Assembly (NCBI GenBank): GCA_025201345.1
Contig: JAIXMG010000011.1
Location: 434,001 to 498,000 of the forward strand
Length of the DNA: 64,000 bases
Direction: 5' to 3'
Source of the DNA: Thamnidium elegans
Taxonomy: Eukaryota; Mucoromycota; Mucoromycetes; Mucorales; Mucoraceae
The translations under genes and the position numbers were made by a program. The notes under the pieces were generated by a model, which ran no database searches, was not told where the DNA came from, and was given only the letters and a program-made list of their open reading frames with translations. The stretch's first letter is position 1. Every line of letters begins with the position of its first letter. Of the stretch, positions 47,881-59,111 are shown in pieces.

Positions 47881-48631
47881 TGTAGAATCCGAGCTATGAA
47901 ATAGTGAAGATTCAAAATAAAAATAAAAACAAAAAGATACTAAAAAGTAATCAGTCGCAAAATAGGGATTATTGTTTTATTAAATAAAAAAGGTGTCTGT
48001 TTATATAGCTTTTTTATATCTGAGTTTAAGTACAATTCTGGTAGTGTGCTGTATCACAATAAGTGCCACAGTTTCCTTATATAATTACGAGCCGTGCTTA
48101 TCTAACCTAGTCTTCGGTCAAGATATGTAATTATGGTCAATCCTCTAATCATTACTGGACGATGTCGGTAAGGCTTAGTTAAAATAAATACGAATTAGTC
48201 ATAAAGGGATAAAGACGTGTGAGATAATCATGTATATGTAAATATATATGAGAATATATATTTGTATATGCTTGATCACATCATGAACGTAAAATGGTTT
48301 TATGTTCTTGTTTGAGTTCCTTCAGCACTGATAAAGTTTCCTCGCAAGCAATCTATATTCTCAATACTCTGAGTTAATACATTCTTTCTCTATTTAAATC
48401 ATGCCCATGGGCCATCCAACTTACAGAAAGTATTTTAAAGAATCAGATAAACGGAAGAATTGTAATATCTTTTTCAGAAAAACTGATAGGAACATTCACC
48501 CTCTGCTCTTTGGTCATGATATAGATGCCGGGTACCTATGTCGACATTGATCAATGTCTGACGGAATTGCCTATGCAAAGTAAGAATACAGTTACTCACA
48601 CCAAATGCACTTAAACATAGTATTACACGAG
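47881..48631. other. Spacer with possible decayed 3' exon
   Basis: No sound gene. Minus-strand sequence at about 48440-48575 may be the decayed 3' part of the neighbouring pseudogene: a GTAAGT donor at its 3' end leads to an acceptor near 48575, but the frame is not kept. Confidence 0.4.
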
Positions 48632-49796
48632 TCACTTACCATGGGCATGCATGAAATGGATCTTCACTTTTGTGAGAGTGTTGAATGAGACTTTGTCGTA
48701 TAACTGCGCCACTGTTCGTATCATTGCCAACATACCAAACATGGCTTTATAATGGTCAAAACTTATTTTACCAGCCTCATTTGAGCCATAGCCAGACGAC
48801 ACTTCGGTCAAAAGAATTTCAATTGCAGAGAGATCATTGACTATGAGCATTCCACCAGCATTATACTTATATCGGCCATCATTCATTCCTTTCTGTTTTA
48901 GTTGTATGGTCATGGCATTGAGTTCAATTTCTCCTGGAAAGAGGGTAACGTTGTGGTTGACATTGCGTAAATATTTGGTAGTGGCCATCATACACTTGTC
49001 AAATAGATAAGATCGTAGCACGATTCAGACTTTTGAAGTACTTCGAGGCCACAATCGTTAAATATATAGTCATTTCTAAAAAAAAAAAAAAAAAAAAAAG
49101 CATTGCAATTGAGTATATCTTCAAGTCTTTACTACTTTCACTTACAAAGTGCGACAAATATCGACAATCAGCTTTTTTTCTGCAATGAAGCTTGGATCAT
49201 CGAGCACAACACAGTTCAATAGTTCAATGCAGCTTTGCATTTTAGTGTTGGACTCCTATAATACTAGTAGTTAGTTTTTCTTATTCCTAACTCCATTGCT
49301 GATAACGACATACCGCATCGAATACAGCGATGGACATCTCGGCAAGACTTGGGTTTATATCCTGCATCGTGACTAACGGTATTTCCTGGTTTAGCTTGTC
49401 ATATAGCTCAGGGGGATAGACAGTTTCTCCGTCGAACTAGTTTCCCGCACCAAATCACCTTATGCCTTTCGGGGCTAAATATAATAAAAAGTAAGGACAC
49501 GTAATTGTTGCCACATAGTACTCTTTTTACCTCAGTTGCATGAAACATTTCTTATTTTCCTGGTCGTCAAGGAATTGCTTCCATTCTTCCCAAGTACTGT
49601 CCTTTTTATCATCACCGTTGTCGTTATGGTCATCGTCATCGTCTTGCTCGCTGGTTTGATTGTCATCAATCATGGTAAACACCTTCCTTTTACTTGCCCT
49701 AGTACGGCGACTTGGACCCTCTTCGCAACCGTTACCATCCATAGGCCGTTTACTAGCATTTTCTTTTTCTTCTTCATTGGCCACTTGTTCAGCCAT
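48632..49796 (-). pseudogene. Frameshifted lineage-specific multi-exon gene
   Basis: Four exons separated by good GT-AG introns. ATG at 49796 (MAEQVANEEEKENASKRPMD), basic and acidic patches (RRTRASKRK, DDDDDHND), then exon 2 from about 49474. Exon 2 starts in frame (LSPERHKVIWCGK) but the coherent reading FDGETVYPPELYDKLN lies in another frame, implying a one-base change near 49440. Exon 3 (KMQSCIELLNCVVLDDPSF) is fine. Exon 4 begins NDYIFNDCGLEVLQKSE, but the large following frame (MMATTKYLRNVNHNVTLFPG ... KVKIHFMHAHG) is shifted again near 49018. Two breaks argue for decay. No domain recognised. Composition suggests a multicopy Mucorales-type protein of unknown role; that is a weak impression. 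Confidence 0.6.
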
Positions 49797-50026
49797 AGCG
49801 CTTTTTAATCGAGTCTACAGATTCATTGTTTGGTATAAAAGTGAGTATTCGCGTTCAATTGCACTAAGTGCAGGAATGCGTAGCATTCATATTACCTTTT
49901 GAACACCATATTTCAGCGTTTCTTGGGTCATTTGGTCGGCATGGCTGACAAAAACCGCATTAAATGTTTTTTTTCCCCTTAAATTCTGTAAAGACTGGTT
50001 AACGACTGTAAAAATAAGGTTAATTC
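49797..50026. other. Short spacer between pseudogene and inverted-repeat element
   Basis: Pseudogene upstream side. Nothing assignable. Confidence 0.4.
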
Positions 50027-50421
50027 TTGGTACACCGCCATTTACACCACCAGCGCCAATTTAGCGAAATTCCTACATCGACACCACCATTTCATAAGGA
50101 AATATTTAGACATCTGATAATATAAAAGGCACTTGCTTGTATATGAATTCATTGTTAAAAAAAAGGAAAAAAAAAGATGGAATAAATAGGTGATTTTAAT
50201 CATGATAAAAAAGGATTTATTCAACTATGATAAAACGAGCTTTATTCAACTATGACAAAAATGATTTATTTAACCATCGTGATATTTATATTACAATTTC
50301 CTTTCTCACAATATTAAAAAAAAAAAGTCGTTTTTACATGTAAAGTACCTGTCATTTGTTGGAGGTGCACCAGAAATTACGTCATAAATTGGCGCTGGTG
50401 GTGTAAATGGTGGTGTACCAA
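50027..50421. mobile_element. MITE-like element with 37-bp terminal inverted repeats
   Basis: Left end 50027-50063 and right end 50385-50421 match as inverted repeats at 36 of 37 bases. Homology continues less exactly inward. The ends start TTGGTACACC. The element is about 395 bp, has no ORF for a transposase, is AT-rich inside and holds tandem 24-25 bp units. No clear target-site duplication is visible because the right flank is a long A-run. This is the classic outline of a non-autonomous inverted-repeat element; the superfamily is unknown. Confidence 0.75.
50192..50290 (+). repeat. Tandem 24-25 bp units inside the inverted-repeat element
   Basis: About four degenerate units (starts near 50192, 50216, 50241, 50265), the middle two sharing TTTATTCAACTATGA. 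Confidence 0.7.
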
Positions 50422-51630
50422 AAAAAAAAAAAAAAAAAGCCCTTCCAACGCTTCTCTTTCTGAATTGATTTCAGAAATCATCTTTGTCCACCAAAAAGAT
50501 AAGTACATACCTAATTAGTTTTATAATCTGGCAAGAAAAGCATGATAACAAGTCTACATATGAACTCTGCCCTACGCCGGAGAAATTTCCTAGCCTTGAT
50601 AAGTAATTGCTGTAGCACTTGCTGTCCCAGCTGGGAGTGGGAAGTGACCTTCTTTCTCTTGTCAAGTATATGATTCAATGGATACACAAACTAATTCGCC
50701 GTTTTCTTTTCAGTCATAGATGGGGTATGGGAAAGTCGAAAAACTGTGCTGTTTACACTTACAGGTCTTGAATACCGCTCTTTTATCGTTTGTATTCCAT
50801 CATTCTTTGGCTTGATTAATGTGCGAAATTACAAACGTGATAGACGAATATCCCCAATTTAAAAACGATTATTATCTTAACAAACTGTCTATGTAGTTTC
50901 ACTTCACATTGTGCTGCCTTGTCAATAAAAAATCATCATCATCGCAAATATATATATTTGATCTGATATTTCTTACCTGATTCTTATCTGTGCACTGTGA
51001 TTTAAGTCATTTGCGCCATTACATGGGCTCTTTGTTTCGGCATTTATCCCAGCACTTGTAAGAATGCGAAACGAAACCTCTAAACTAACTTTTTTTTTTT
51101 TTTTTTTTTTTTTGTTGAAGTCTTATATAGCTATCAGAAGCCACTTGCCAAGGTAGTATTTTGTATAATTATGGGTACAATAATATTATATTAAATCTAC
51201 TTTTACCAATAGGAAATATTAATATGGCAATGAGGCTGGAGATATTTGCTATTTTTAAATGTGTTTGAGCTAGTACTTTTGAAGGAATACCAAGAAACCT
51301 ATAAAGTCTTTATACTGCACTGCACATGTTAAGATCATCATTTAATAATAACAACTTAGCTGATCCTTTGGGCCTGACAATGGTAATTGTACTCAGGTAC
51401 TATTCCTGGACCATTATTGATTTTCACCAAGTAAGCAAGCATAAAGTGCAGCTTTTTTTTTTTTTTTTTTCAAAAAAGTGCCATCAGTATTTGTAAAAGT
51501 ACGACCAGTATCTATAAAAGTACGTCCCGCATTTAATTTTCTACGATCTTCGTTTTAATTTTGAACTACCTTTTTTTTGTGTGTGCGACCAATTTCTAGA
51601 AATAAGCGAAAATATTTATCAGCTTCACTG
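50422..51630. other. Gene-poor spacer
   Basis: 1.2 kb with long T-runs (about 51091-51112 and 51451-51470) and no supportable gene. Confidence 0.6.
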
Positions 51631-51871
51631 TAATGGACATGTATTTAGCTATTTTTTTAAGAGAAATAATAAATAAAATTTTTTCTTACATATAAATCTG
51701 GATATTAGTTATTCCAGTATATGCATCAAACACAAAAAAATATAGTCTGACGAGAATATAGTGAATACGGTTAGATACACGGTCTTACTACTAATGGTTG
51801 TACTATTATTTAGTATATGCGAATGTCGTATATTATTAAAGAATGAAGAAAATAGACTTTTTTCGATGCTT
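51631..51871 (+). repeat. Direct repeat, copy B
   Basis: Same sequence as copy A (47594-47880) without the internal 46 bp. The 77-base stretch from CTTACATATAAATCTGG is identical between copies. Separation about 4 kb. Confidence 0.9.
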
Positions 51872-52537
51872 GAGTTTAAAAATAGGGGTAAATAATTTTA
51901 CACAATGCCAATTTTTTTTTAGAAATATTATGATATACATTGTTTTATCCTTTTGATATAATAGTATAACAGTTATAATTATTAGGTGTATACAAGGCAA
52001 TGAATTGGCACTATGCTGTCGAAAAAAAAAACTGGCCTAAAAAAGGAATACGATATTTTATTTACCAAGGCAACAGGCTAATAAGGGCCTAAAATTATAT
52101 GCATAAATGAAAATAATCTACAATTGAAAAAGTGTCAGTGAACCCTTGTTCACTGAACAAATTGGGATGTTTTATAATTGCCATGAGGAAATTATGTAAT
52201 GCCAAATAGGTCTGCATTTGGGAAGAACCGTCACATTTGAACATCATTTGAGCTTTTTTTAAAAAAAAAAGCAAAAACCCCACTTTAATACTACAATTTA
52301 AAAACGAACAAAAAAAAAAAAAACTATTCCCAATAGTGAAATAATGCTGTAACCTTTTTTTTTTTTTTTTGCTTATATATATTTCCATATCGAAAAAGGT
52401 CTTAAATGTCCGAGCATTGGAACCAATCATCAGCTGAGTGACGTCTATCTAAATGGTTCGAATTATATTTGTCATATGTTTCCCATAGGCCTTTTCTTTT
52501 TTTTTTTCTTAAATTTTTTTTTTTTAATACTTAATAA
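51872..52537. other. Spacer upstream of PEX13
   Basis: No gene accepted. A minus-strand stretch (52430-52095) reads MMFKCDGSSQMQTYLALHNF in part but is interrupted by A/T runs. The last 40 bp hold T-runs just before the PEX13 start. Confidence 0.45.
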
Positions 52538-53871
52538 ATGCCTTCTCCACCTAAACCTTGGGAAGTCAACAATGCCAATGGTGGAGCTGCTGTCACTGCA
52601 CCTTCAACTGCAGTTGCTTTAACTTCTAATACACCAGATGTTCCTGCTCGATCTTCAATTAATGATTCATTAACTACACCTGCTAGACCTGCTGGTAAGA
52701 TGAAAAAAAAAAAAAAAAAAAAAAAACTGAGATATTATTATTCTGACTAAAAAAAAAAATAGCTTATGGCAGTTCGGGATATGGAAGTACCGGTTATGGT
52801 TCCACTGGCTATGGTTCTACCGGCTATGGCTCCACTGGCTATGGCTCTTCTGGCTATGGCGGGTATGGCAGTTCTGGCTATGGCGGATATGGCAGTTCTG
52901 GCTATGGCGGTATGGGATCTTCCTATGGACGCTATGGCGGCGGCGGTGGTTATGGTAGTAGCTATGGTGGCTATGGCGGCGGCTACGGCGGCGGTGGATA
53001 CGGTGGCATGAATCGATACGGTGGAGGACAATTCGGTAGAATGGGCGGACCTGGCGGACCAGATGAAATGGGACTTACACAGCGTATGGAAATGGGCACA
53101 CGGTCTACATTTGAAGTGATTGAAAATATTGTTGGATCGTTTGGTGGATTTGCACAAATGTTGGATTCGACATTTATGGCTACACACTCTAGTTTTATGG
53201 CTATGGTTGGCGTTGCCGAACAATTAGGGTTCCTTAAAAACTACCTTGGTCAAGTCTTTAGTATTCTTGCATTGTACCGTCTTGCTAAAAAGGCCATGGA
53301 CAAAGTCACAGGTCGTATGCCCGAAGGAAAACCAATGGAAATGAATATCATGGAATTTCAAAATTTTGAAAAGAAAGCTGCTGCCACAGTCGCACCTAAA
53401 ATGTCACGTAAACCTATCATTATTTTCTTTTTAATGGTAGTTGGGCTTCCGTATATGATGCATAAATTAATCAAATTAGTTGCTTCCAATCAAAAACTAC
53501 AACAACAACAAATGGGACCTCAAGCTGCTGCTGGTATGCCTGGCGGTATCGACCCTGCTAAGCTTGAATTTGCTCGTGCAGTATATGACTTTTCACCAGA
53601 ATCTCAAATGGAATTAACCTTGAAAAAGGGTGATATTGTTGCCATTATCTCAAAGACAGACCCTACCACAAATGCTGCTAGTCAATGGTGGCGTGGACGT
53701 TTAAGAGATGGTACAATGGGTATGTTCCCTGCCAATTATGTAGAAATCATTCAAAAGCAACCAAATAATAGTGCTGCAGAAGATGCAACCGCCGCTTTGA
53801 ACGAAAAAACTGCACCGACTGCCATTATCGATACGGCTACTAAAGAAGTAACAGAACCAACATCTGTTTAA
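52538..53871 (+). CDS. PEX13: Peroxin-13 (PEX13)
   Basis: Peroxisomal membrane protein of the docking/translocation complex; binds PEX5 and PEX14. Exon 1 52538-52694 (MPSPPKPWEVNNANG), intron 52695-52762 (donor GTAAGA, acceptor TAG), exon 2 52763-53871, about 420 residues. The N-terminus has many Tyr-Gly units, coded by near-identical TATGGCTCCACTGGC-type repeats, followed by a Gly/Tyr-rich run (YGGYGGGYGGGGYGG). Conserved middle FEVIENIVGSFGGFAQMLDS, then a membrane helix (IIIFFLMVVGLPYMMHKLI). A C-terminal SH3 domain (FARAVYDFSPESQMELTLKK, QWWRGRLRDG, GMFPANYVEII) follows. The tail is Ala/Thr-rich. Domain order is that of fungal PEX13. Confidence 0.95.
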
Positions 53872-54721
53872 AGTTTCTCTCTCTTTTATCATTCCAATTA
53901 TATTTATTATGATCATATCATTTATTCCCCCCCTCCTTCCTTTTTTTTTCTCTCTCTCTCTTTCTCTCTTTCTCTTTGTAATATAAATATACTTACACCT
54001 TTTTTTTCTTCTCATTAATAATAAAAATTAAACTACATGTTCCTCATAAATATATATTAGATATATGTTGTTAGTCATCTGGTTTATAAAAATTAGAAGC
54101 TATTCTTATAATGGAAGATAAAAAAAAAAAGCTTGGGGGTGTAAACGTGGCATACAAACAAAACCTCCTTTAGTATGAGTCAACTGTCTACGGTCTTTCA
54201 GCTGAAAATAGATTAAGCCCATCTTTATAGTCTATCGTCCTATGATAATTAAACATGTTTAAACAAATAAACAAGTCAAAGCACGGATGATAGGAAAGTA
54301 TAAACCATTTGTTTATTTATCCGTCAATACAAGTAATATGGAACCACTGTGATAAAAGGGTGTGGTTTATTCATGTGATTGATTAGGCAATTTTTATTTC
54401 GCATACATAAAAAGGAATGGAGATGGTAGTACAGAGAGAGAGAAAAAAAGGATGGAATAGTACAGAATATAAAAGGATTGTTATACAAATATACAAATGG
54501 AGAGATAATAGTGATACATAAAAAGTAATTAGTAGCTGTGCATAAGAGAATAGAGTAGTAGATGACATGTATGTAAAAGAGTGATGCTTGTTTTACGCGC
54601 ATTATGTATAAAAAGGCATGATGTTACATCTCTTTGTGAGAGAGTATAAGTTGTTCTATGTTGTGTGTATAATATACATGTGTAATATATGTGTATGGTT
54701 GTTAAAGTAAATAAAGAGCGA
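53872..54721. other. Spacer, convergent PEX13 and kinase genes
   Basis: 3' flanks of both genes. CT-rich runs near 53936-53975. No gene. Confidence 0.6.
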
Positions 54722-56126
54722 CTATTTGGATAACCAAGGGTGAGACATTACTTTATCGATAGTAATTCTATTTGTTGGATTCTTCTCTAAAAGTTTATCA
54801 ATCAAGTCAATCAAGTCCAAATCAACCTTTTCAGATGATGATGGGTGGGAAAGTCTAAATAAATGGATAAATTAGTACACTTGTGACATACAAAAATAAA
54901 AAATGCATGTACAAAAGGTGTATAACACATACGACTTATTCTGAATATCTGCATATAAATCTAAAAGGCTTGCTTTTTCAAAGGGTAATCTACCATATGT
55001 GAAACAATAAAGTGTAACACCCATAGACCATAGATCAGCACAGGTAGGGGGAATCTGAACTTGGTTTCGCGGAACTAATGATTACGAGTTAGCAAAAAAA
55101 AAAAAAAAAAAAAAAAAGTCAAGGGGAGGGGGGGACGGGACGACATTACCTTTTTTCAATAACTCAGGTGCCATAAAAGCAGGTGTACCTGTACTATTGT
55201 AACTAAGTGTATCTGATACTGTAGTGGCGTTACCAAAGTCAATCAACTTGACAAGATTATCACTTGACAAGAGTAAGTTTTGTGGTTTGATATCTAAGAT
55301 AAAAAAAAGTGTTTAGTATTACTTTATTATTGTTATTATTAGTATTAATTTTTACCTCTGTGTACTATTCCGTTCGTATGTAAATGATTTACTGCTTCAA
55401 CTAATTGTTTAAATATATTACGGCATTGAGTGTCAGAAAATGATTTTGTTACAGAATGAGGTGTAACATCCATAACAATGCCTTTTTCAGCATATTCCAT
55501 TACTGATAACAAAAAAAAAAAAAAAAATATTAGAAAAATATAATAGATAGATAGATAGATAGAGACAGGGCTACATACCTATAAATATAGAATCAAGGTA
55601 ATTTGGGTCTTCAATTACTTTTATAAAATGAATGATATTTTCATGTGGAGCTAATTTCTTTAATAAGTTCGATTCTTCAATAAAAAGATCATTTATAGCT
55701 GTCTCATTATCATGGTTTTGATTTAATTTCCTTCTTTTTGATTGAGCAACACCTAGTAAAGTTAATGTGTCTTCTAATGATGACTCTGATGAAGAAGATA
55801 AGTTTCTTCTTCTTCTAGCAGGACCTGATTGACGAAGTAATTCTGAATGATATTGTCTTTGAAGCTTTGGTTTATTGAGTTCTTTAATTGCCTAAATAAG
55901 ATATGAGTTTAATCACATGATAGATGTTTATTATGATTTATTTTAAACATACATATCGCACGTTAGTTTTTATGTCAACAGCGAGGTGAACTATTCCCGA
56001 GGCACCGTGTCCGATTTCATGTAATAGCTTATATTGTCCATTAATACAGCGTTTATTGTTTTGTTGATTTTTAGTTTCTTTCCATCGACGATGTAATTGT
56101 AAAGGTGTATTAAACCAGCGTGGCAT
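54722..56126 (-). CDS. Serine/threonine kinase of the CaMKK/SAK1 (SNF1-activating) type
   Basis: Kinase domain in six or so exons, about 350 residues. Start MPRWFNTPLQLHRRW. Gly loop GHGASGIVHLAVD, then AIKELNK with the ATP lysine. A basic/Ser-rich insert (ARRRRNLSSSSESSLE) lies between beta3 and helix C, like the RP-insert of CaMKK. Hinge: VMEYAEKGIVMDV (CaMKK-like). Catalytic loop HTNGIVHRDIKPQNLL with HRD, then LIDFGNATTV (DFG) and the activation end STGTPAFMAPELL. The C-lobe ends NPTNRITIDKVMSHPWLSK. Family role: phosphorylates the activation loop of SNF1/AMPK. No C-terminal regulatory tail is present. An elongated A-run lies in the intron near 55094-55117. Confidence 0.85.
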
Positions 56127-57264
56127 AATAATAAGAGTGATAAAGTAATAAGAGTGATAAAAAAAAAAAAAGGAGTAAAGAAGAAAAAAAGAGAGAAAAA
56201 AAAAAAGAGATAAAAAAAAGCTGGTTTATTTTATATCAAATCTAAGGTTAATACTTTGGCGTACAAAAAGATAAAATACGCACAAATGAGATACGTATAA
56301 AAAAGAACAAAGCATTTTTTTTTTTTAATATGAGAGGGGAACCAGTAATACCTCCTTTTTCTTGGCCCCCCTTATTCTCTCACTAAACACACGCTTTTCA
56401 TCATTTGTTTGCCACGCGATTTTTGTATTCTTTCCATATCAGGGTCGGTTCCGACGCAGTTACATATCTTTTTTAACTGATTCATTCTATTTTTATAAAG
56501 ATACATAAACAGTATCCACTAGCAAGCACAGACCTCATTATATATATATACAACATTGGATTACATACAACATTTCTTATGCATCATCACGTAGTTTTGC
56601 ATTAACAATCATATGATTACTTCCAAAATCCTGGGGTGTTACCGAGTATCAGTAGCACAAGAGCAATTATAATAGTCAAATTGTATTGTTTCTTATGCGT
56701 ATTAATATCAACCAGTATAAAATAATATTTTAGGAATTTATATATAAACATTTTTACTGCAAAATATATATGTTATGCCTACTGTCACATGCATAAAAAT
56801 AAAAATAAAAATAAAATAGCGTATATATTTAGAATCAAGGTTTTCTTGGCATATGAGTCTTTTTTTTTTTGACAGCTTTTCTATCCGTCTTTTTCACGTG
56901 TAAAAAGCAATCAATTCTTATAAAGTGTTTTTGTAGTTGTATTAGTAATATTACTTTTTTTAGGATGACTGCAGTGACATAATTTCCTATTCCATTCATG
57001 ATTTTTATTGGTTTAGATGTCTACCCCATATATAAATTAATTATTATAATTAAAGGGGGAAGGTTCAACAAATAAACAGTATTTTGTGTTTACTTGTTTG
57101 ATGAACCCTGTTAAAAACAAACTAATTAAAATAAGACATCTTTTTTTCGAATTAAGAGGAGATTTAATTTCGGTGCATGAATCAACAAAAATGACTCACA
57201 AACATCTTGAAAACAGTTTTTTTTTTTTTACTCTAGTCGCAAAAAAATTTTATGTAAAAAAAAA
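56127..57264. other. Spacer, kinase promoter side and SER3/33 3' flank
   Basis: Over 1.1 kb AT-rich without a gene. Contains one isolated CACGTG at 56895-56900, not near a tRNA. Confidence 0.6.
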
Positions 57265-58260
57265 TTAATAAAGAACACGAGTTCTGATATTAGCAGGAGT
57301 AGCAACAATAGCATCACGAACAGATTGTAAGTTCTCCTGTGAAACGTTTGAAATATCAGCCATAACATAAGCAATTTCACCCTTTGAATCAGAGTATTGC
57401 TTTTCTACGTTATGATCGGCAAAGATTTCATTAATCTTACGAAGAACACCAGGAATATTACGGTGAATATAAAGAACACGAACTGTATCCTTATCATCTT
57501 GAGAAATGGCACGTAAATCAATTTCAGGAAAGTTAACAGCTCCAAGAGAAGTACCTTCATTAATAAACTTTGTTAAAGCACTAGATACTTCAATACCAAT
57601 CATAGATTGTGCTTCTTCAGTGGAACCACCAATATGAGGAGTCATAATCAAATTCTTTGCTGTCAATAAATCAGGGTACTCAGTAAAGTAATTACCATTA
57701 GCAGCTGGTTCTTTAGGGAAAACATCAACTGCTGCACCTGCAAGATGACCAGAATTTAAACCCTTTGCAAGAGCTGGAATTTGAACAACAGTACCACGAG
57801 CATTATTTAAAAGGTATGATCCCTTCTTCATATAGTTCATAATTTCGCGTTCGCCAATCATATTCTTGGTTTCTTCAGTTTCGGGTACATGAAGAGATAC
57901 AAAATCTGAAATCGATAATAATTCTTCTAATGATTCAACAGGCTTTGCTTGACCAAGAGGCATAATTTGTTGAGTGTCGTAAAAGTAAACAGTCATACCC
58001 ATAGCTTCAGCTAAAACTGATAATTGTGCTCCAATATGACCATAACCAACAATACCAAGTACCTTGTGTCTAATCTCATAACAGTTGCTGGAAACCTTAT
58101 TCCAATTACCTTGATGCATTTCTGTGTTACGGTCACCTAATTGACGAGCAAGTGCAATTAACTCACCAATCACTAACTCGGCTACTGATCTAGAATTACT
58201 GAAAGGAGAATTGAAGACAGCAATCTAGAAAGAAGAAAGAATTAATTTCACCCTTGCTTT

Positions 58261-58293
<33 letters not shown>

Positions 58294-58724
58294 TATATAT
58301 ATGTCTATCCTTACACCCTTGTTAGCAGCATGCTTAAGATCAACTTGATTTGTACCAATACAGAAACAACCAACAGCTAAAAGGTTCTTTGCTTCATCTA
58401 AAACTGCTTTGGTAAGCTTGGTCTTGGAACGAATACCAACAACGTGAGCGTCCTTGATCTTTTCAATTAACTCTTCACCGACTAAAGCTTTAGAGTAAGT
58501 TTCAACCTATTTTAAAATATTAGAGAAAAAAAGTTTTTTTTTTTTTTTATTTTATTTATTTTACCTGGTAACCTTGTTTCTTGAAAGCTTCGACAGCTGT
58601 AGTATTAACATTTTCTAATAAAAGAATCTTTATTTCAGAAGTACTGAAAGGTCTAAGAACCTTGGGCTTATTTTGAGTGAAAGAAGCACCACGAGTACGA
58701 GTAGGTCCAGTAATATCTGCCATT
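57265..58724 (-). CDS. D-3-phosphoglycerate dehydrogenase
   Basis: First enzyme of serine synthesis from 3-phosphoglycerate (SER3/SER33). About 460 residues in three exons: 58724 to about 58567, about 58510-58314, and about 58224-57265. Start MADITGPTRTRGASFTQNKP is a fungal-type N-extension. NAD-binding fold LGIVGYGHIGAQLSVLAEAM (GxGxxG), catalytic NNARGTVVQIPAL, HIGGSTEEAQ. The C-terminus has an ACT regulatory domain (LYIHRNIPGVLRKINEIF) ending NIRTRVLY, which in relatives binds serine for feedback. The regulation here is inferred. The second intron contains a 28-base T-run at 58263-58290 (plus strand). Confidence 0.95.
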
Positions 58725-59111
58725 TTTTCTTTTTTTAACGTGTCAAATCTTTTTTTAAAAAAAAAAAACGTTAAAAAAGGAATCGTAATTCTTCTCTTTA
58801 TTCTCTTTTATACCGGAGAATCAAAGCACTGAAAAACGTCACTGGGGGGGGGGAATTTTATAAAAAAGATTTATGATTTTTTGTGTCATCTTTAAGAAAA
58901 CTAATTGGTTAATAGTAATCTAATTTTATTGGTTTAAATCATCATCATCAACACACACTTTCTGTCCTCCCTCTCCCTCCTTTATATCTTTTTTTTTTTA
59001 ATAGCATTACTCTTTTATCTTTTTCTTTTTTCTTTTAATAATAAAATTACACATAAATCAATAATTACATCTTTTTCTCCAAGCAAAAAAGAAAAAGACA
59101 TAATATCCATC
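58725..59111. promoter_or_regulatory. Shared divergent region of SER3/33 and MET2
   Basis: 387 bp between two amino-acid biosynthesis genes that point apart. Contains a G-run (about 58843-58851) and CT-rich DNA before MET2. No TGACTCA (Gcn4-type) site seen. Confidence 0.55.

Noticed and set aside
52095..52430. Minus-strand ORF with protein-like end (MMFKCDGSSQMQ)
   Set aside because: Interrupted by A/T homopolymers that read as Lys/Phe runs; no domain. Could be a relic but not supportable.
56895..56900. Isolated CACGTG
   Set aside because: Single copy with no tRNA nearby, unlike the tRNA-linked arrays.
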